Assembly: GCF_030296015.1 (NCBI RefSeq) | Contig: NZ_AP027368.1 | Location: 1,674,001 to 1,738,000, forward strand | Reading direction: 5' to 3' | Origin: Ferrimonas sp. YFM | Lineage (GTDB): Bacteria; Pseudomonadota; Gammaproteobacteria; Enterobacterales; Shewanellaceae | Length of the DNA stretch: 64,000 nucleotides | In this document: one piece after another, positions 17,709 through 26,258 of the stretch | Numbering within the stretch: position 1 is the stretch's first letter | Layout: each line of letters begins with the position of its first letter | The notes under the pieces: generated by a model | What the model was told of the DNA's origin: nothing | Seen by the model: only the letters and a program-made list of their open reading frames with translations | Database searches by the model: none | Position numbers and translations under genes: made by a program

Positions 17709-18128
17709 ATGCTTAGTTTCTGTGGACATTCAGTGGAAAAATTCAAGAAATATTACTTTTACTACCCAAGGTATATTTTCCTGATGTACTTGGTGTATCA
17801 ATTGGTGCAGGTATATCACTCTCCGGAGTACGATCTTAACCTCGGAGGGGTGTTTTTGGCTCTAACATTCCCAATGGTACCGGCTTGGTACTCATTTAAA
17901 TTTTCTAGGAAAATGTCGAATGATATCCAGGGGTCATACTTAAATATCATTAACTACCTGGCTCCGGTTATCGTTGTCTCTGGTGAGGTATATGCATTTC
18001 ACTATATAGACAACTTGGGTCTTGCGTTTGTTGGTGCTTTTTTTGTTGGAGGATTGTTATTCCCTACTGTCCTATGCATAAACCTGACAATTGCACTGTT
18101 TGCAAAGGACACACAAACGGACGGTTAG
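17709..18128 (+). CDS. Hypothetical membrane protein
   Basis: 139 residues with four hydrophobic segments (about 20-36, 46-60, 80-100 and 105-133). Not recognised. It follows the zinc-ribbon membrane gene by 23 bases with no attC between them, so the two may share a cassette or an old operon. Confidence 0.55.
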   Translation: MLSFCGHSVEKFKKYYFYYPRYIFLMYLVYQLVQVYHSPEYDLNLGGVFLALTFPMVPAWYSFKFSRKMSNDIQGSYLNIINYLAPVIVVSGEVYAFHYIDNLGLAFVGAFFVGGLLFPTVLCINLTIALFAKDTQTDG

Positions 18129-18224
18129 TGAACAATAGCAAGGCGCCAACTCAAGGTTATATAGCCTGTAGCAAGGTGGTTTGTAAATGGAGCAAAGATT
18201 TATGGTGTTCAAGGAGTATCTTTT

Positions 18225-18602
18225 ATGTTGGTGATTCTCAGTATTCTGGCAATAATTTTGGCCTATTTTGTTGCTTGCAACAGGTTGGAAAAGGTTGAGG
18301 CAGACCCGGCATCCACTGAAAATACTTATCTATGGTGTCCTTGGTTTGGTTATATAGTACGAATTCAGGGTGCACTGACGGTCGCGTTTGCTGCATATGA
18401 ACTCTTTGTGTTGGGTTACGATTTAGAGCAAGCTGTTACCTTGGTGATTGGTCTCGGGCTGGTCATCCTATCGGTTCCTGTATTAAACAAGAGTAAGGTT
18501 GGCTGGTTTGTGGCGACGGCCATTACTTTTAACCCCTTGTACTGGGTCTTCAACACTATATATTTCTTCAAGAACAAAGAGTGCTTTGCTAAGCCTGCGT
18601 AG
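18225..18602 (+). CDS. Hypothetical membrane protein
   Basis: 125 residues with about four hydrophobic segments (1-18, 43-62, 70-86 and 93-115). AAGGAGTATCTTTT precedes the ATG. No family is recognised. Last clearly AT-rich member of the array. Confidence 0.6.
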   Translation: MLVILSILAIILAYFVACNRLEKVEADPASTENTYLWCPWFGYIVRIQGALTVAFAAYELFVLGYDLEQAVTLVIGLGLVILSVPVLNKSKVGWFVATAITFNPLYWVFNTIYFFKNKECFAKPA

Positions 18603-18711
18603 TAAAAGATTGGACAGCGCCCTAGGCCTTTAGCAATTCTACGGCAAGTTGGCACAGCCTTGGTTATGTCGTTCACCTCTTAAAAAACAAAGGTAACTGG
18701 TTGACGTCGAA

Positions 18712-19050
18712 ATGATGAATCTTCCTACGTACGAAAACGATCACTATATCCTGAATAATGCTGAAGAGCGGCATGAGGAGTCTCCGGAGTCGTTTTGGAT
18801 TCCCAGCAGAGAGATCAGAGAGTCATTGGTGCCCGGGACTCTGGTTAAGCTGATTTTCAGCATGGAAGTGGAGGTTGGCTCGGACGAAGTCTCGGTAGAG
18901 AGAATGTGGGTCGAAGTTACCCAGACCGGCAGTGGTCACTATGTAGGTCGGTTGGAAAACGACCCCTATGGATCAAGCTGTGTTCAGTGCGACCAGACTG
19001 TTAACTTCATGGCTTGTCATGTCATCGATGTTTACGAGGAAGAGGTTTAG
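18712..19050 (+). CDS. DUF2314-like protein
   Basis: 112 residues, acidic and soluble. The segment VKLIFSMEVEVG...ERMWVEVTQTGSGHYVGRLENDP fits the DUF2314/YegJ-like fold, in which a strand pair carries MWV and GRLxNDP. Two cysteines (CVQC) lie near the end. Family function unknown; the assignment is by pattern only. Confidence 0.6.
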   Translation: MMNLPTYENDHYILNNAEERHEESPESFWIPSREIRESLVPGTLVKLIFSMEVEVGSDEVSVERMWVEVTQTGSGHYVGRLENDPYGSSCVQCDQTVNFMACHVIDVYEEEV

Positions 19051-19130
19051 ACAGTTCATCGTCATAAAGAAGTCGCTCAGGTGGTGATTGACCATCATCT
19101 GCTGTTTGTTGTTTGGAAAATGGAGTTCCC

Positions 19131-19571
19131 ATGAGATATCTGCTAACCGGCCTGGTCGCTCTGTTGTTGGCTGGCTGTAACCTGGGCGACGAAGCTCAGA
19201 CCATAAAATCCTTTGCAGACGGTGAAAAGGTCTGGGTGTTTGCTCAGTTTAATGTGCGTGAGGAGACCGACGATCTGGAGTCGTACTACTACTATGCGCA
19301 GATCTCTAAATCCCTGTATGAAGCGATGGCCAACAATGAGATAAACAGCGGGTTTATCTATCTCGAGAATGTCCGTTACTGGGGCGAGGATGACATTGTT
19401 CATGAGTACCGAGACAGCCAGAATTCCGGTGAGATCATCTTTCGCATTGAGAATACGGTAAAGGTCGACCTGGTGGCGGCTGAGCCCATCGTTGGTCAGG
19501 GGTTGGAGCAGTTTGATGAGCCGGCATCCAAGAGCGAGCAACAAGCAGAGCTCGAGGGGATTAAGGTTTGA
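19131..19571 (+). CDS. Hypothetical lipoprotein
   Basis: 146 residues starting at MRYLLTGLVALLLAGCNLG (ATG 19131, with GGAG eight bases upstream); the in-frame ATG at 19113 would hide the signal. The lipobox is LAGC. The mature region is acidic with no recognised domain. Confidence 0.7.
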   Translation: MRYLLTGLVALLLAGCNLGDEAQTIKSFADGEKVWVFAQFNVREETDDLESYYYYAQISKSLYEAMANNEINSGFIYLENVRYWGEDDIVHEYRDSQNSGEIIFRIENTVKVDLVAAEPIVGQGLEQFDEPASKSEQQAELEGIKV

Positions 19572-19674
19572 CGAGCCATTGGCCGTCTCCCTGCACCAAT
19601 CTTAATTTTGTCTGTGTCGTTAGTCAGAGAATGGACTCTGAACTGGTGCGACCGTAGTAGTCATTAGTTGTTCT

Positions 19675-20307
19675 ATGAAGATGTTAGCCGCTGTTTGTCT
19701 GGCGCTTTGGCTTGTGCCTTTTGTTGGCAGGCAAATGATGCCTCAGGTGTTCTGTGCCTGGTATGTGTTTTGGCCGCTGTTCTGCGCCCTTTGTATTCTG
19801 CTGCCCTATGGATTTGCCAAAAGCCTGAGTCCTCAAGCGAACAGGGTATATTCCTGCCTGTTTTTGGCGGTTTTCCTGACGGTGGTTTTCGCCAATGCCA
19901 TGGTGGTTGTGGGTGCCAGCGGGGTAGGGCGATTCGTGTCCACGCCCACTCAAGGGCTGCCTGAGGAACTTTCTGTCGAGGCGGTGCGCAACGACAGCGC
20001 CAAGGTTCGTCGTATGGTCGCCCAGTCTGTGTATGTTGAGTACGGTCAGCCAATCACCTACCTGGATGGAGACAACACTCTGACGTTGTACGTTCCTAGT
20101 GAAGATGACAAGGAGCGCTTTCAGGAAAAGAGAGTTGTTAGGGCGCAGGCAGCCGAGGTCATTGGAGGCGTCGATAGCAGAGGTCGGCAATCGGTTTTTG
20201 CTTTGGGCTTTGCCTGTGCTTCCTTTTTTGTGGTGTTTTTTTGGGCCTTTAACCTGGAAAGGCGGCGTTGTCGCAAGCCCATTAAGAGCCACATGCTCAA
20301 TTCGTGA
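19675..20307 (+). CDS. Hypothetical inner-membrane protein
   Basis: 210 residues. Three N-terminal hydrophobic segments (about 1-18, 27-46 and 58-80), a periplasmic or cytoplasmic domain of about 90 residues, and one C-terminal helix (about 178-194). Not recognised. It ends 6 bases before the phosphatase-like gene, so the two are likely co-translated. Confidence 0.65.
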   Translation: MKMLAAVCLALWLVPFVGRQMMPQVFCAWYVFWPLFCALCILLPYGFAKSLSPQANRVYSCLFLAVFLTVVFANAMVVVGASGVGRFVSTPTQGLPEELSVEAVRNDSAKVRRMVAQSVYVEYGQPITYLDGDNTLTLYVPSEDDKERFQEKRVVRAQAAEVIGGVDSRGRQSVFALGFACASFFVVFFWAFNLERRRCRKPIKSHMLNS

Positions 20308-20313
20308 GGTGGA

Positions 20314-20640
20314 ATGAATTTACTGTTCGTTTGCAGTGAGAATCGCTTGAGAAGCCCAACCGGTGAGGAGGTGTTCTGTGCCTACGACGGTGTAGATGCC
20401 ATTGGCGCTGGAACCAACTCTGATGCTGATACGGTCGTCAGCGGCGATTTGATTGAGTGGGCCGACATCGTCTTCGTAATGGAGCGGGCTCATAAGAGCA
20501 AGGTCGCCAAGAAGTTCAAGGCGCTGCTCAAAGGGAAAAAGCTTGTGTGTCTGGAAATACCCGATAACTACCAACGAATGGACCCTGAATTGATCCGGTT
20601 GTTGAAGGTCAAGGTGTCTCAACACGTGCAGTTGGATTAA
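20314..20640 (+). CDS. Low-molecular-weight protein tyrosine phosphatase-like protein
   Basis: 108 residues. The P-loop CSENRLRS (C7-x5-R13) at the extreme N-terminus and the following SPT are typical of the short COG4551-type LMW phosphatase relatives. The usual DP motif of LMW-PTP is not seen in its normal place; EIPDNYQRMDPEL near the end may serve. Expected to hydrolyse phosphotyrosine or a similar phosphoester in the cytoplasm; the substrate is unknown. Members are common integron and island cargo. Confidence 0.85.
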   Translation: MNLLFVCSENRLRSPTGEEVFCAYDGVDAIGAGTNSDADTVVSGDLIEWADIVFVMERAHKSKVAKKFKALLKGKKLVCLEIPDNYQRMDPELIRLLKVKVSQHVQLD

Positions 20641-20674
20641 AAGCCTGGTCGGCGACTATGAATCAAGGGAGTTT

Positions 20675-20911
20675 ATGGAAGAGCTGTCAGAAGGCGCAGT
20701 AAAAGGGCTTTTACGCTTTGTTCGCGCGGTCATCCTTGAAGGTGTTTGTGAGCGCTTGTGTTTCTGGGTTGGCCTCGGGTCACTGCGCTTAATTACCTTG
20801 GGCACTTATCCTAAGGGGAAAAATATTGAAGATCACCAAACGTTTATCGTGGTCTTTGGTCTAGTTGTTGCCATGGGTTTGGTTATTGGAACTGGTGTCT
20901 ATCTAAGCTGA
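20675..20911 (+). CDS. Small membrane protein
   Basis: 78 residues. One amphipathic N-terminal part and a strong C-terminal membrane helix (FIVVFGLVVAMGLVIGTGVYL). GGGAG precedes the ATG. No family is recognised. Confidence 0.55.
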   Translation: MEELSEGAVKGLLRFVRAVILEGVCERLCFWVGLGSLRLITLGTYPKGKNIEDHQTFIVVFGLVVAMGLVIGTGVYLS

Positions 20912-20988
20912 TTGGTACCAGGTGAAATGATAACAACGCGGTTTTTGAAAACCGGCAAAAAGTCACTGCTGGAGCAGCATTTAAAGCT

Positions 20989-21357
20989 ATGCGTAGGGAA
21001 GCTAAGCAGACCCTTGATAGGGAGATGGCCATCATCCGATGGCAAAAGTATGGCGCGGTGCTGGTGGTGGCTTTGGTGCTCTGTATGGGGGGATGGTCGG
21101 TACTTGGTACACAGCCTCAAGACGCAGAGCCTCTGATTGGGGTGGTCGAAGGCCATCATGTGCTGTTGCACGACGAAGGCCACACACGCTTTCTGCTGGT
21201 CAGGGTGCCGGACAGAGAGAGATTGATTCGGGTGGTTCTGCCGCAGCGCTCGCCATTCCTGGCTGGCGCCAAGGTGGAGGTTTATCGCAACCGCGTGGCG
21301 GACTCGTCAAGAGAGCGCTACCTGTTCAAACGTTATCTGACTCAGCCCGGCGAATAG
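20989..21357 (+). CDS. Hypothetical membrane-anchored protein
   Basis: 122 residues from ATG 20989 (ATG 21025 is an alternative). A single N-terminal membrane anchor (YGAVLVVALVLCMGGWSVLG) is followed by a small soluble domain rich in beta strands (GVVEGHHVLLHDEGHTRFLLVRV). Not recognised. Confidence 0.6.
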   Translation: MRREAKQTLDREMAIIRWQKYGAVLVVALVLCMGGWSVLGTQPQDAEPLIGVVEGHHVLLHDEGHTRFLLVRVPDRERLIRVVLPQRSPFLAGAKVEVYRNRVADSSRERYLFKRYLTQPGE

Positions 21358-21475
21358 TTTCTGGGAGATTGATAACTGCACTAGCGAAGTCGGTTTATGT
21401 TTTTTGGGGTGTTTATGGTTCATTCAGGACGCCCGTTTATCTGTGAATTACAGTCATTCTTTTAAGGAGTATTGA

Positions 21476-21778
21476 ATGAGAAAAGAGTTTAACTTCAAGG
21501 TGAAGGGCCACGATATCCGGGTGACCAACGCCTGGTTTCGGGGGGCCAAACTCTACGTGGATGGAGACCTTCGTGACTTTGACAAGAGCTTAATTGCAAC
21601 CGGCAAGTCAGCCCTGATGTCCGCCGACCTGGGGGAGGAAGGAGTTCTGGAGATCTTTCCACTTTCTGGAATGTTCTCCGTGGAATTGGACGCCTACCTG
21701 GTGAAGCATGAGGCCAGGCAACAGGTGTACAGTTCCCATGAGCGCCTTAGCCTGACCGAAAAGCGGCTGGCCCAATAG
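21476..21778 (+). CDS. Hypothetical soluble protein
   Basis: 100 residues. AAGGAGTATTG directly before the ATG is a strong ribosome binding site. A beta-rich pattern (FKVKGHDIRVTNAWFRGAKLYVDGDLRD) with no signal peptide. Not recognised. Confidence 0.65.
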   Translation: MRKEFNFKVKGHDIRVTNAWFRGAKLYVDGDLRDFDKSLIATGKSALMSADLGEEGVLEIFPLSGMFSVELDAYLVKHEARQQVYSSHERLSLTEKRLAQ

Positions 21779-21859
21779 CCAGTTAAACGAATAATTGAAA
21801 AGCAGTTTGATCCTGAAATACGCCAGTGGCTGTTTGGCCGTTGGCTGGGAGTTTTTAAC

Positions 21860-22312
21860 ATGGAGATGTTGATGAAACTATTAGCGGTTGCCTTGGCGGC
21901 AGTGATGAGCTTCGGCGTGAGTGCGGCAAAGAACAAGCTGTTTTTAGAGGTGCAGGTGTCTGATCTGGCCCCAGAGCAGGGTGCCAAGTGGGTGCGGAAC
22001 CCAGATGAAGAAGTGTTGTTTCCCATTGAGTTGGCCCGCCTGAAAGGGCGGGGCTGTACAGTGCTCTCCTTTGATATTTCCAAAGAGGGTAAGGCGAAAA
22101 ACGTTGAGGTTGTCGAGTCGATTCCACAGCGGGAACTGGGCGTTTATGGCAAGAAGATGGTGCGCAAGTGGGATTGGCTTCCTGTTTCCGCAACCGAACA
22201 AACCGCGGAAACCAAGCGGCTGGTCAGGCTGGATTTCTGTATGGGCGATGAGTCAGCGGAGCAGATTGAGCAGTACTGCAAGCAGCAAGCTAAGCTTGGC
22301 TGCAGCCTGTAA
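21860..22312 (+). CDS. Exported protein with a TonB-C-like domain
   Basis: 150 residues. A signal peptide (LLAVALAAVMSFGVSA; the true start may be ATG 21872, MKLLAV) precedes a domain whose GCTVLSFDISKEGKAKNVEVVESIP resembles the TonB C-terminal pattern (V-x-F-x-I-x-x-x-G-x-V-x-x-x-x-V-x-x-S-x-P). It is free-standing, without a TonB membrane anchor or proline-rich region. Cysteines near the C-terminus (CKQQAKLGC) may form a disulfide. Periplasmic; partner unknown. Confidence 0.65.
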   Translation: MEMLMKLLAVALAAVMSFGVSAAKNKLFLEVQVSDLAPEQGAKWVRNPDEEVLFPIELARLKGRGCTVLSFDISKEGKAKNVEVVESIPQRELGVYGKKMVRKWDWLPVSATEQTAETKRLVRLDFCMGDESAEQIEQYCKQQAKLGCSL

Positions 22313-22325
22313 GTCACAGCAAAGA

Positions 22326-22361
22326 CCGCTTACGAGCCGCTTGTAAGCGGCTCGTGAGCGG
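22326..22361. repeat. Near-perfect 17-base inverted repeat
   Basis: CCGCTTACGAGCCGCTT (22326-22342) and its complement (22345-22361) are separated by GT; the only non-Watson-Crick position is a T-G pair. No T-run follows on either side, so it is not a standard terminator. It sits after the TonB-C-like gene. Confidence 0.85.
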
Positions 22362-22472
22362 ATCACGCGGCGTCATTGTCCAATACTGTTTGGCGCCTTT
22401 GTCTCAGCCGCTGCAATAGGGCTGGTAGTCAGTCTGTGGTTTACATTGGTTCTGTCGTCTAACCGAGGTGTT

Positions 22473-22715
22473 ATGTGGAATAAAACCATTCCCAAACGAG
22501 CGCTCAGAATTTCCTGTCTGTTCACCGTGCTTGTTTCATTAATTGCATTGACCCGAGTGGTCATGGGCCCATCTTGGGAGCCGACCACTGAGCTTATCAC
22601 CCGATTTGCCGTGCTGGTGCCTTCGTTGTTTCTGATATTCTGGGCCTTCTTTTGTATCTATCTCTACTTGAGTCCCGACGCCGATGGCTTTTTGAATCGG
22701 CGTGGCCATCATTAG
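22473..22715 (+). CDS. Small membrane protein
   Basis: 80 residues from ATG 22473 (GAGG eight bases upstream); an in-frame ORF extends to 22446. Two hydrophobic helices (about 13-30 and 44-63). Not recognised. Confidence 0.55.
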   Translation: MWNKTIPKRALRISCLFTVLVSLIALTRVVMGPSWEPTTELITRFAVLVPSLFLIFWAFFCIYLYLSPDADGFLNRRGHH

Positions 22716-22764
22716 CCCGCTGAGGTGGCGAGGGCCAAGGGGTGTTGCGTGGGGAGGAAGCGGT

Positions 22765-23148
22765 ATGGTCACACTCTACTCCTACTATTTTGAAACCCTG
22801 CTGTTTAAGTTCTCCTTTGGGCCCGAGCAGGGGGCGGACAGTCCCGCCTGGGCAGAGGAGGCGCCGTTTCCGCCTTTGTCCCCCAGGGAGGCGATAGCGG
22901 CTTCTGCCGAGTCGCTGGCTCAGATGCTTGCGGATTTCCCCTGCGCCGAGCCAAGTTTCAGTGGCTGCGCCCTGAAGCGCTCCGGTCCCAATGGCTGGTG
23001 GTATTACGACGTCAGCTGGATGGTGTGGCCCCCAGAGTGCGATGGCGGGGATCGTAGCGAAATCAACCTCCCTGTGATGCTCAATGGTCAGGTGCCGCCC
23101 TATCAGGTGTTTGATTTTGAAAACCGGTTTGAAGCATGGTCAGATTGA
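22765..23148 (+). CDS. Hypothetical soluble protein
   Basis: 127 residues from ATG 22765, preceded by GGGGAGGAAGCGGT; the longer frame from 22702 overlaps the previous gene. Rich in aromatic residues and proline (GWWYYDVSWMVWPPECDGG). No signal peptide and no recognised family. Confidence 0.6.
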   Translation: MVTLYSYYFETLLFKFSFGPEQGADSPAWAEEAPFPPLSPREAIAASAESLAQMLADFPCAEPSFSGCALKRSGPNGWWYYDVSWMVWPPECDGGDRSEINLPVMLNGQVPPYQVFDFENRFEAWSD

Positions 23149-23182
23149 TACTCTGCCTGTTCTCACCGAGGTGTAGTTTGAT

Positions 23183-23647
23183 ATGAGTAAAATGGATCTG
23201 CAGTTCAGACCTGCCGAGCGAGGTGACCTGGAATCTCTGGTCGGCTTGCTTGCAGATGATGCCCTGGGCCAGCAGCGTGAGCACAATGTTCGCCCCCTCC
23301 CCGATAGTTATCACAAGGCCTTTGAGGCCATAGAAGCTGACGATAATAATCTGCTTCTGCTGGCCACCCACCAGGGACAGTTGGTCGGAATGCTGCAACT
23401 TACCTTTATCCCCTACCTGACCCATCAGGGCAGTTGGCGCTGTCTGGTGGAAGGGGTGCGCATCGCCTCGCAGTACCGGGGGAAAGGCTGCGGAGAGCAG
23501 ATGTTTGAATACGCCATTGAACTGGCGCGAGAGAGAGGCTGCGCCATGGTGCAGTTAACCAGCGACAAACAGCGCCCGGATGCCATACGTTTCTACGAGA
23601 AGCTGGGTTTTACGGCCAGTCACGAGGGCTTCAAACTCTCTGTCTGA
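23183..23647 (+). CDS. GNAT family N-acetyltransferase
   Basis: 154 residues. The acetyl-CoA-binding motif A is present (EGVRIASQYRGKGCGEQMFEYAIELARERG) followed by motif B (AIRFYEKLGFTAS). It acetylates an amine substrate with acetyl-CoA; the substrate is not predictable. A common cassette cargo family. Confidence 0.92.
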   Translation: MSKMDLQFRPAERGDLESLVGLLADDALGQQREHNVRPLPDSYHKAFEAIEADDNNLLLLATHQGQLVGMLQLTFIPYLTHQGSWRCLVEGVRIASQYRGKGCGEQMFEYAIELARERGCAMVQLTSDKQRPDAIRFYEKLGFTASHEGFKLSV

Positions 23648-23661
23648 CGTCGTTTTCAGGG

Positions 23662-24099
23662 ATGAATCTGGCTATGAGTCATAAAGTGAAAGAGGGTGGT
23701 TCCCTCAGGATCTATCACTGGGTCTACATGGCCCTGTTGCTGCTTTTGGCATTGGGAAGGCTGTTTCAGAAGGTGTCCACCGACACCGGCGGGCCGGCAA
23801 GCCGTTACCTGCCCTTGATGGTTGCAGTGCTGTTGGCTTTGGGGGTGATGGGCTATGTGCGTCAACGGCCCATCTTCAGGCGTCATTGGTGGCGCGCTCT
23901 GTTCTGGCTGCTCTCGGTTGGCTGGTTGTCACTGGCCTGTTTAACCCTCTATCTGCTGTTTGCCCTGCCCGGCGGGGCCGTGGCGGGTGCGGGTGTGTCT
24001 GCCCTGGTCCTGCTGGCGATCTCCCCGGGGACCTGGGCCATATATCAGTACGCTTACTGTTGTCCCAAACTATGGCCTGAGGCCGGTCCAGATGGCTGA
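23662..24099 (+). CDS. Hypothetical membrane protein
   Basis: 145 residues, very hydrophobic with about four membrane helices (16-35, 50-66, 80-102 and 107-127). The first ATG (23662) or the second (23674, MSHKVKEGG) may be the start. Not recognised. A 26-codon open stretch after it (24092-24172) is too short to call. Confidence 0.6.
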   Translation: MNLAMSHKVKEGGSLRIYHWVYMALLLLLALGRLFQKVSTDTGGPASRYLPLMVAVLLALGVMGYVRQRPIFRRHWWRALFWLLSVGWLSLACLTLYLLFALPGGAVAGAGVSALVLLAISPGTWAIYQYAYCCPKLWPEAGPDG

Positions 24100-24265
24100 A
24101 TTTCTGTTTAACCACAATGCGGACACAACTCTGGTGCTGGTTCTCAGCGGGGCACTGCTGTTGATGGGGTGATCATTGGCGTTACCGCGAATGCTTGGCT
24201 AAAGTCGCTGATATGAGAGATTGCAGTGCTGTCTTTTTGCAACCAATTGAATTCAGGATGAATCA

Positions 24266-24481
24266 ATGAAATATCTGCTAGTTGTTTCCATCCTATTGCT
24301 GGGAGGGTGCTCCTCTCAGCCGTTCGAGCAGCAAGCCCAGGACAGGTTGTTGGAGAAGGTGACCGGCAAGTCATATTCTCGTAACGCGGGCAGCTGCCAG
24401 ATCATCAAACAGGAGTGTGGTGAGGGCAACTACACCGAGTGGGTGCAGGACAATGGTCAATTGGCCTGTGCCTGTAACTGA
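24266..24481 (+). CDS. Small lipoprotein
   Basis: 71 residues. The lipobox is LGGC at about residue 15 (LLVVSILLLGGCSSQP). Four cysteines in the mature C-terminal half (SCQIIKQEC, LACAC) suggest disulfides. Function unknown. Confidence 0.7.
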   Translation: MKYLLVVSILLLGGCSSQPFEQQAQDRLLEKVTGKSYSRNAGSCQIIKQECGEGNYTEWVQDNGQLACACN

Positions 24482-24568
24482 ATCGCGCTCTGTCATTTGA
24501 GAACGGGCAGCGTGTGCCGTCACAATGACAGGGGTTTCATGGTGATATCCAAGGAACAGGAGGCAACA

Positions 24569-25204
24569 GTGAAGACAATCATTACTTACAGCTCCCTTAA
24601 GGAAGCCCTGGCGGATCTGGATAACGGTGGCCGTTTTTACAACATTCTCACCGAAGCCGATGATGGGGTGGTGGAGCAGGCTGAGCTGGCCAAGGTGGCC
24701 GGTGTGTTCAGCGATACCCAGACCATGTTCCTCTATCTTGATATGGCGCTTTCCGAGTTGTCGCCAGAGGAGTCTATGGCGGTGCGAAGCAGTCTCAGCG
24801 AGGATCTGCAGCAGGAGTACCAGACACATAAGCCAAGCCGGTATACGCCGGTGCAGGCCAAGCTGGAAGGTCAGGCGGGCGAGCCGGTCATCATCGGCGG
24901 TGTGCCGCGGCTGGTGAAGTCCATGGAGAATTTCGGTGGTATGATTCTGGTGCCCATTACCGCTGGGACGGTAACGACGTTTACCATGATTCCCATCGTC
25001 GACCAGTACGACGTGTATCAGGTCCGGGACTCTCAGAGTGAGCGGGAGTTTGTGGTGGCCCACGCTCACAGCGACGAGAAATTGCCAGAGACCTACACCC
25101 TGTTTGGAGGCATCCTCAAAGAGATGCACAACGAACAGGGCAACAGCGACTCGCTGTTCCTTGAAGCAGTCTATTTTGCCAATCATCAAACCCTGAGTGC
25201 CTGA
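24569..25204 (+). CDS. Hypothetical protein
   Basis: 211 residues from GTG 24569, chosen because AGGAGG lies 5 bases upstream; ATG 24539 (with AGGGG before it) is an alternative start giving ten more residues. Soluble, without a signal peptide. The C-terminal half (VYQVRDSQSEREFVVAHAHSDEKLPE) is strand-rich. No recognised family. It overlaps the start of the serine hydrolase gene by 8 bases. Confidence 0.65.
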   Translation: MKTIITYSSLKEALADLDNGGRFYNILTEADDGVVEQAELAKVAGVFSDTQTMFLYLDMALSELSPEESMAVRSSLSEDLQQEYQTHKPSRYTPVQAKLEGQAGEPVIIGGVPRLVKSMENFGGMILVPITAGTVTTFTMIPIVDQYDVYQVRDSQSEREFVVAHAHSDEKLPETYTLFGGILKEMHNEQGNSDSLFLEAVYFANHQTLSA

Positions 25205-26258
25205 TGTGTTAACCGTTCGACTCCGTTATCTGGCCAGGCGCCTGTCCTGGCTCTTGCTGCTGGTGACCGCCGGCAGCCATGCCTCCTCCTGGCTGAGCAG
25301 CCAGCCCTTCCATACCCTCATGCTTTCGCAGACAGAGCGCCCCTTCCCGGGGGATGTGCTGATAAGCCCCGAAGGCGCGACAGAGCTGGTGTTTGCCTCT
25401 TCCGACAACGCCGGCCAGCAGTTTGTCATCGGTTCACTGAGCAAGCAGATCACCGCCGCACTGCTGCTGCGATTGGTGGAGCAGGGCAGGGTGAACCTGA
25501 CCGATCGCCCGGAGCAGTACCTGCCTGACCTGCCCGAACAGTGGCAGGGGCGCATCACCCTGGGACAGATGCTCAATCACACCAGTGGCATCATCGCCCT
25601 GAACAGGCCTTTGGCCGAGCAGCCCGGGCAGTTCCGCTACTCCAACCTGGGTTACGATCTGCTGGGGCAGATCATCGAGAAAGTTGGCCAGCGTCCCTAT
25701 GCCGAGCAGGCGAAAGCGTTGTTTTATCTGTGTGATATGCGCCACAGCTTTGCGCCCAGCCAGCGCCACCCGGTGAGTGCAGCAGCCAGGCTGGCGCCCG
25801 GTGAGAGAGAGCGCCAGGATGGCAAACGGGTGGCGGTAGAACGGCCGTTGCCACAGGCGTCTGTGCCCAGTGGCGGCATCGTATCCAGTACGTCAGATCT
25901 GGCGGCCTGGAATCGTTGTCTGTATCAGTCGGATAAGGTGCTGGCAGACACTGGCAGTATGCTCAATCCGACCTCCCAGCGGCCTCATCGTTGGGGCAAA
26001 CTGGGCTATGCCTCTGGTCTGCAGGTGGCCGAGACCGATGCGGGCATCGAGTACAGCCACAGTGGCTACGTGCCGGGCTACATCTCCACCATGACCTACT
26101 ATCCAGAGCACAAGGTGACCCTGGTGATTTTGGAAAATGTCTCCTGGTATCCGGGGGACATGCCTCGGGTATTCGGCATTCATGACCGCATTCGCAATGA
26201 GCTGATACGGCAGTTGGCCAGCAAACCCATCTCAAAGGATTTCCATGGCCAGCCGTGA
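25197..26258 (+). CDS. Serine beta-lactamase/esterase family protein (class C type)
   Basis: 353 residues from GTG 25197 (GTG 25206 possible). After a signal peptide (LSWLLLLVTAGSHA), the penicillin-binding/class C hydrolase motifs are present: S80-L-S-K83, the tyrosine motif YSN (in FRYSNLGYDLLG), and HSG in YSHSGYVPG in place of KTG. HxG in the third box is typical of esterases and D-aminopeptidase-like members, so hydrolysis of esters or peptides is more likely than beta-lactam resistance. Acts in the periplasm. Confidence 0.85.
   Translation: MPDVLTVRLRYLARRLSWLLLLVTAGSHASSWLSSQPFHTLMLSQTERPFPGDVLISPEGATELVFASSDNAGQQFVIGSLSKQITAALLLRLVEQGRVNLTDRPEQYLPDLPEQWQGRITLGQMLNHTSGIIALNRPLAEQPGQFRYSNLGYDLLGQIIEKVGQRPYAEQAKALFYLCDMRHSFAPSQRHPVSAAARLAPGERERQDGKRVAVERPLPQASVPSGGIVSSTSDLAAWNRCLYQSDKVLADTGSMLNPTSQRPHRWGKLGYASGLQVAETDAGIEYSHSGYVPGYISTMTYYPEHKVTLVILENVSWYPGDMPRVFGIHDRIRNELIRQLASKPISKDFHGQP

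Noticed and set aside
18603-18669. Possible attC with GTTATGT at 18663
   Set aside because: The right box is good but no left box or pairing arms were convincing.
24092-24172. 26-codon ORF after a membrane gene
   Set aside because: Too short, no good ribosome binding site, no similarity recognised.
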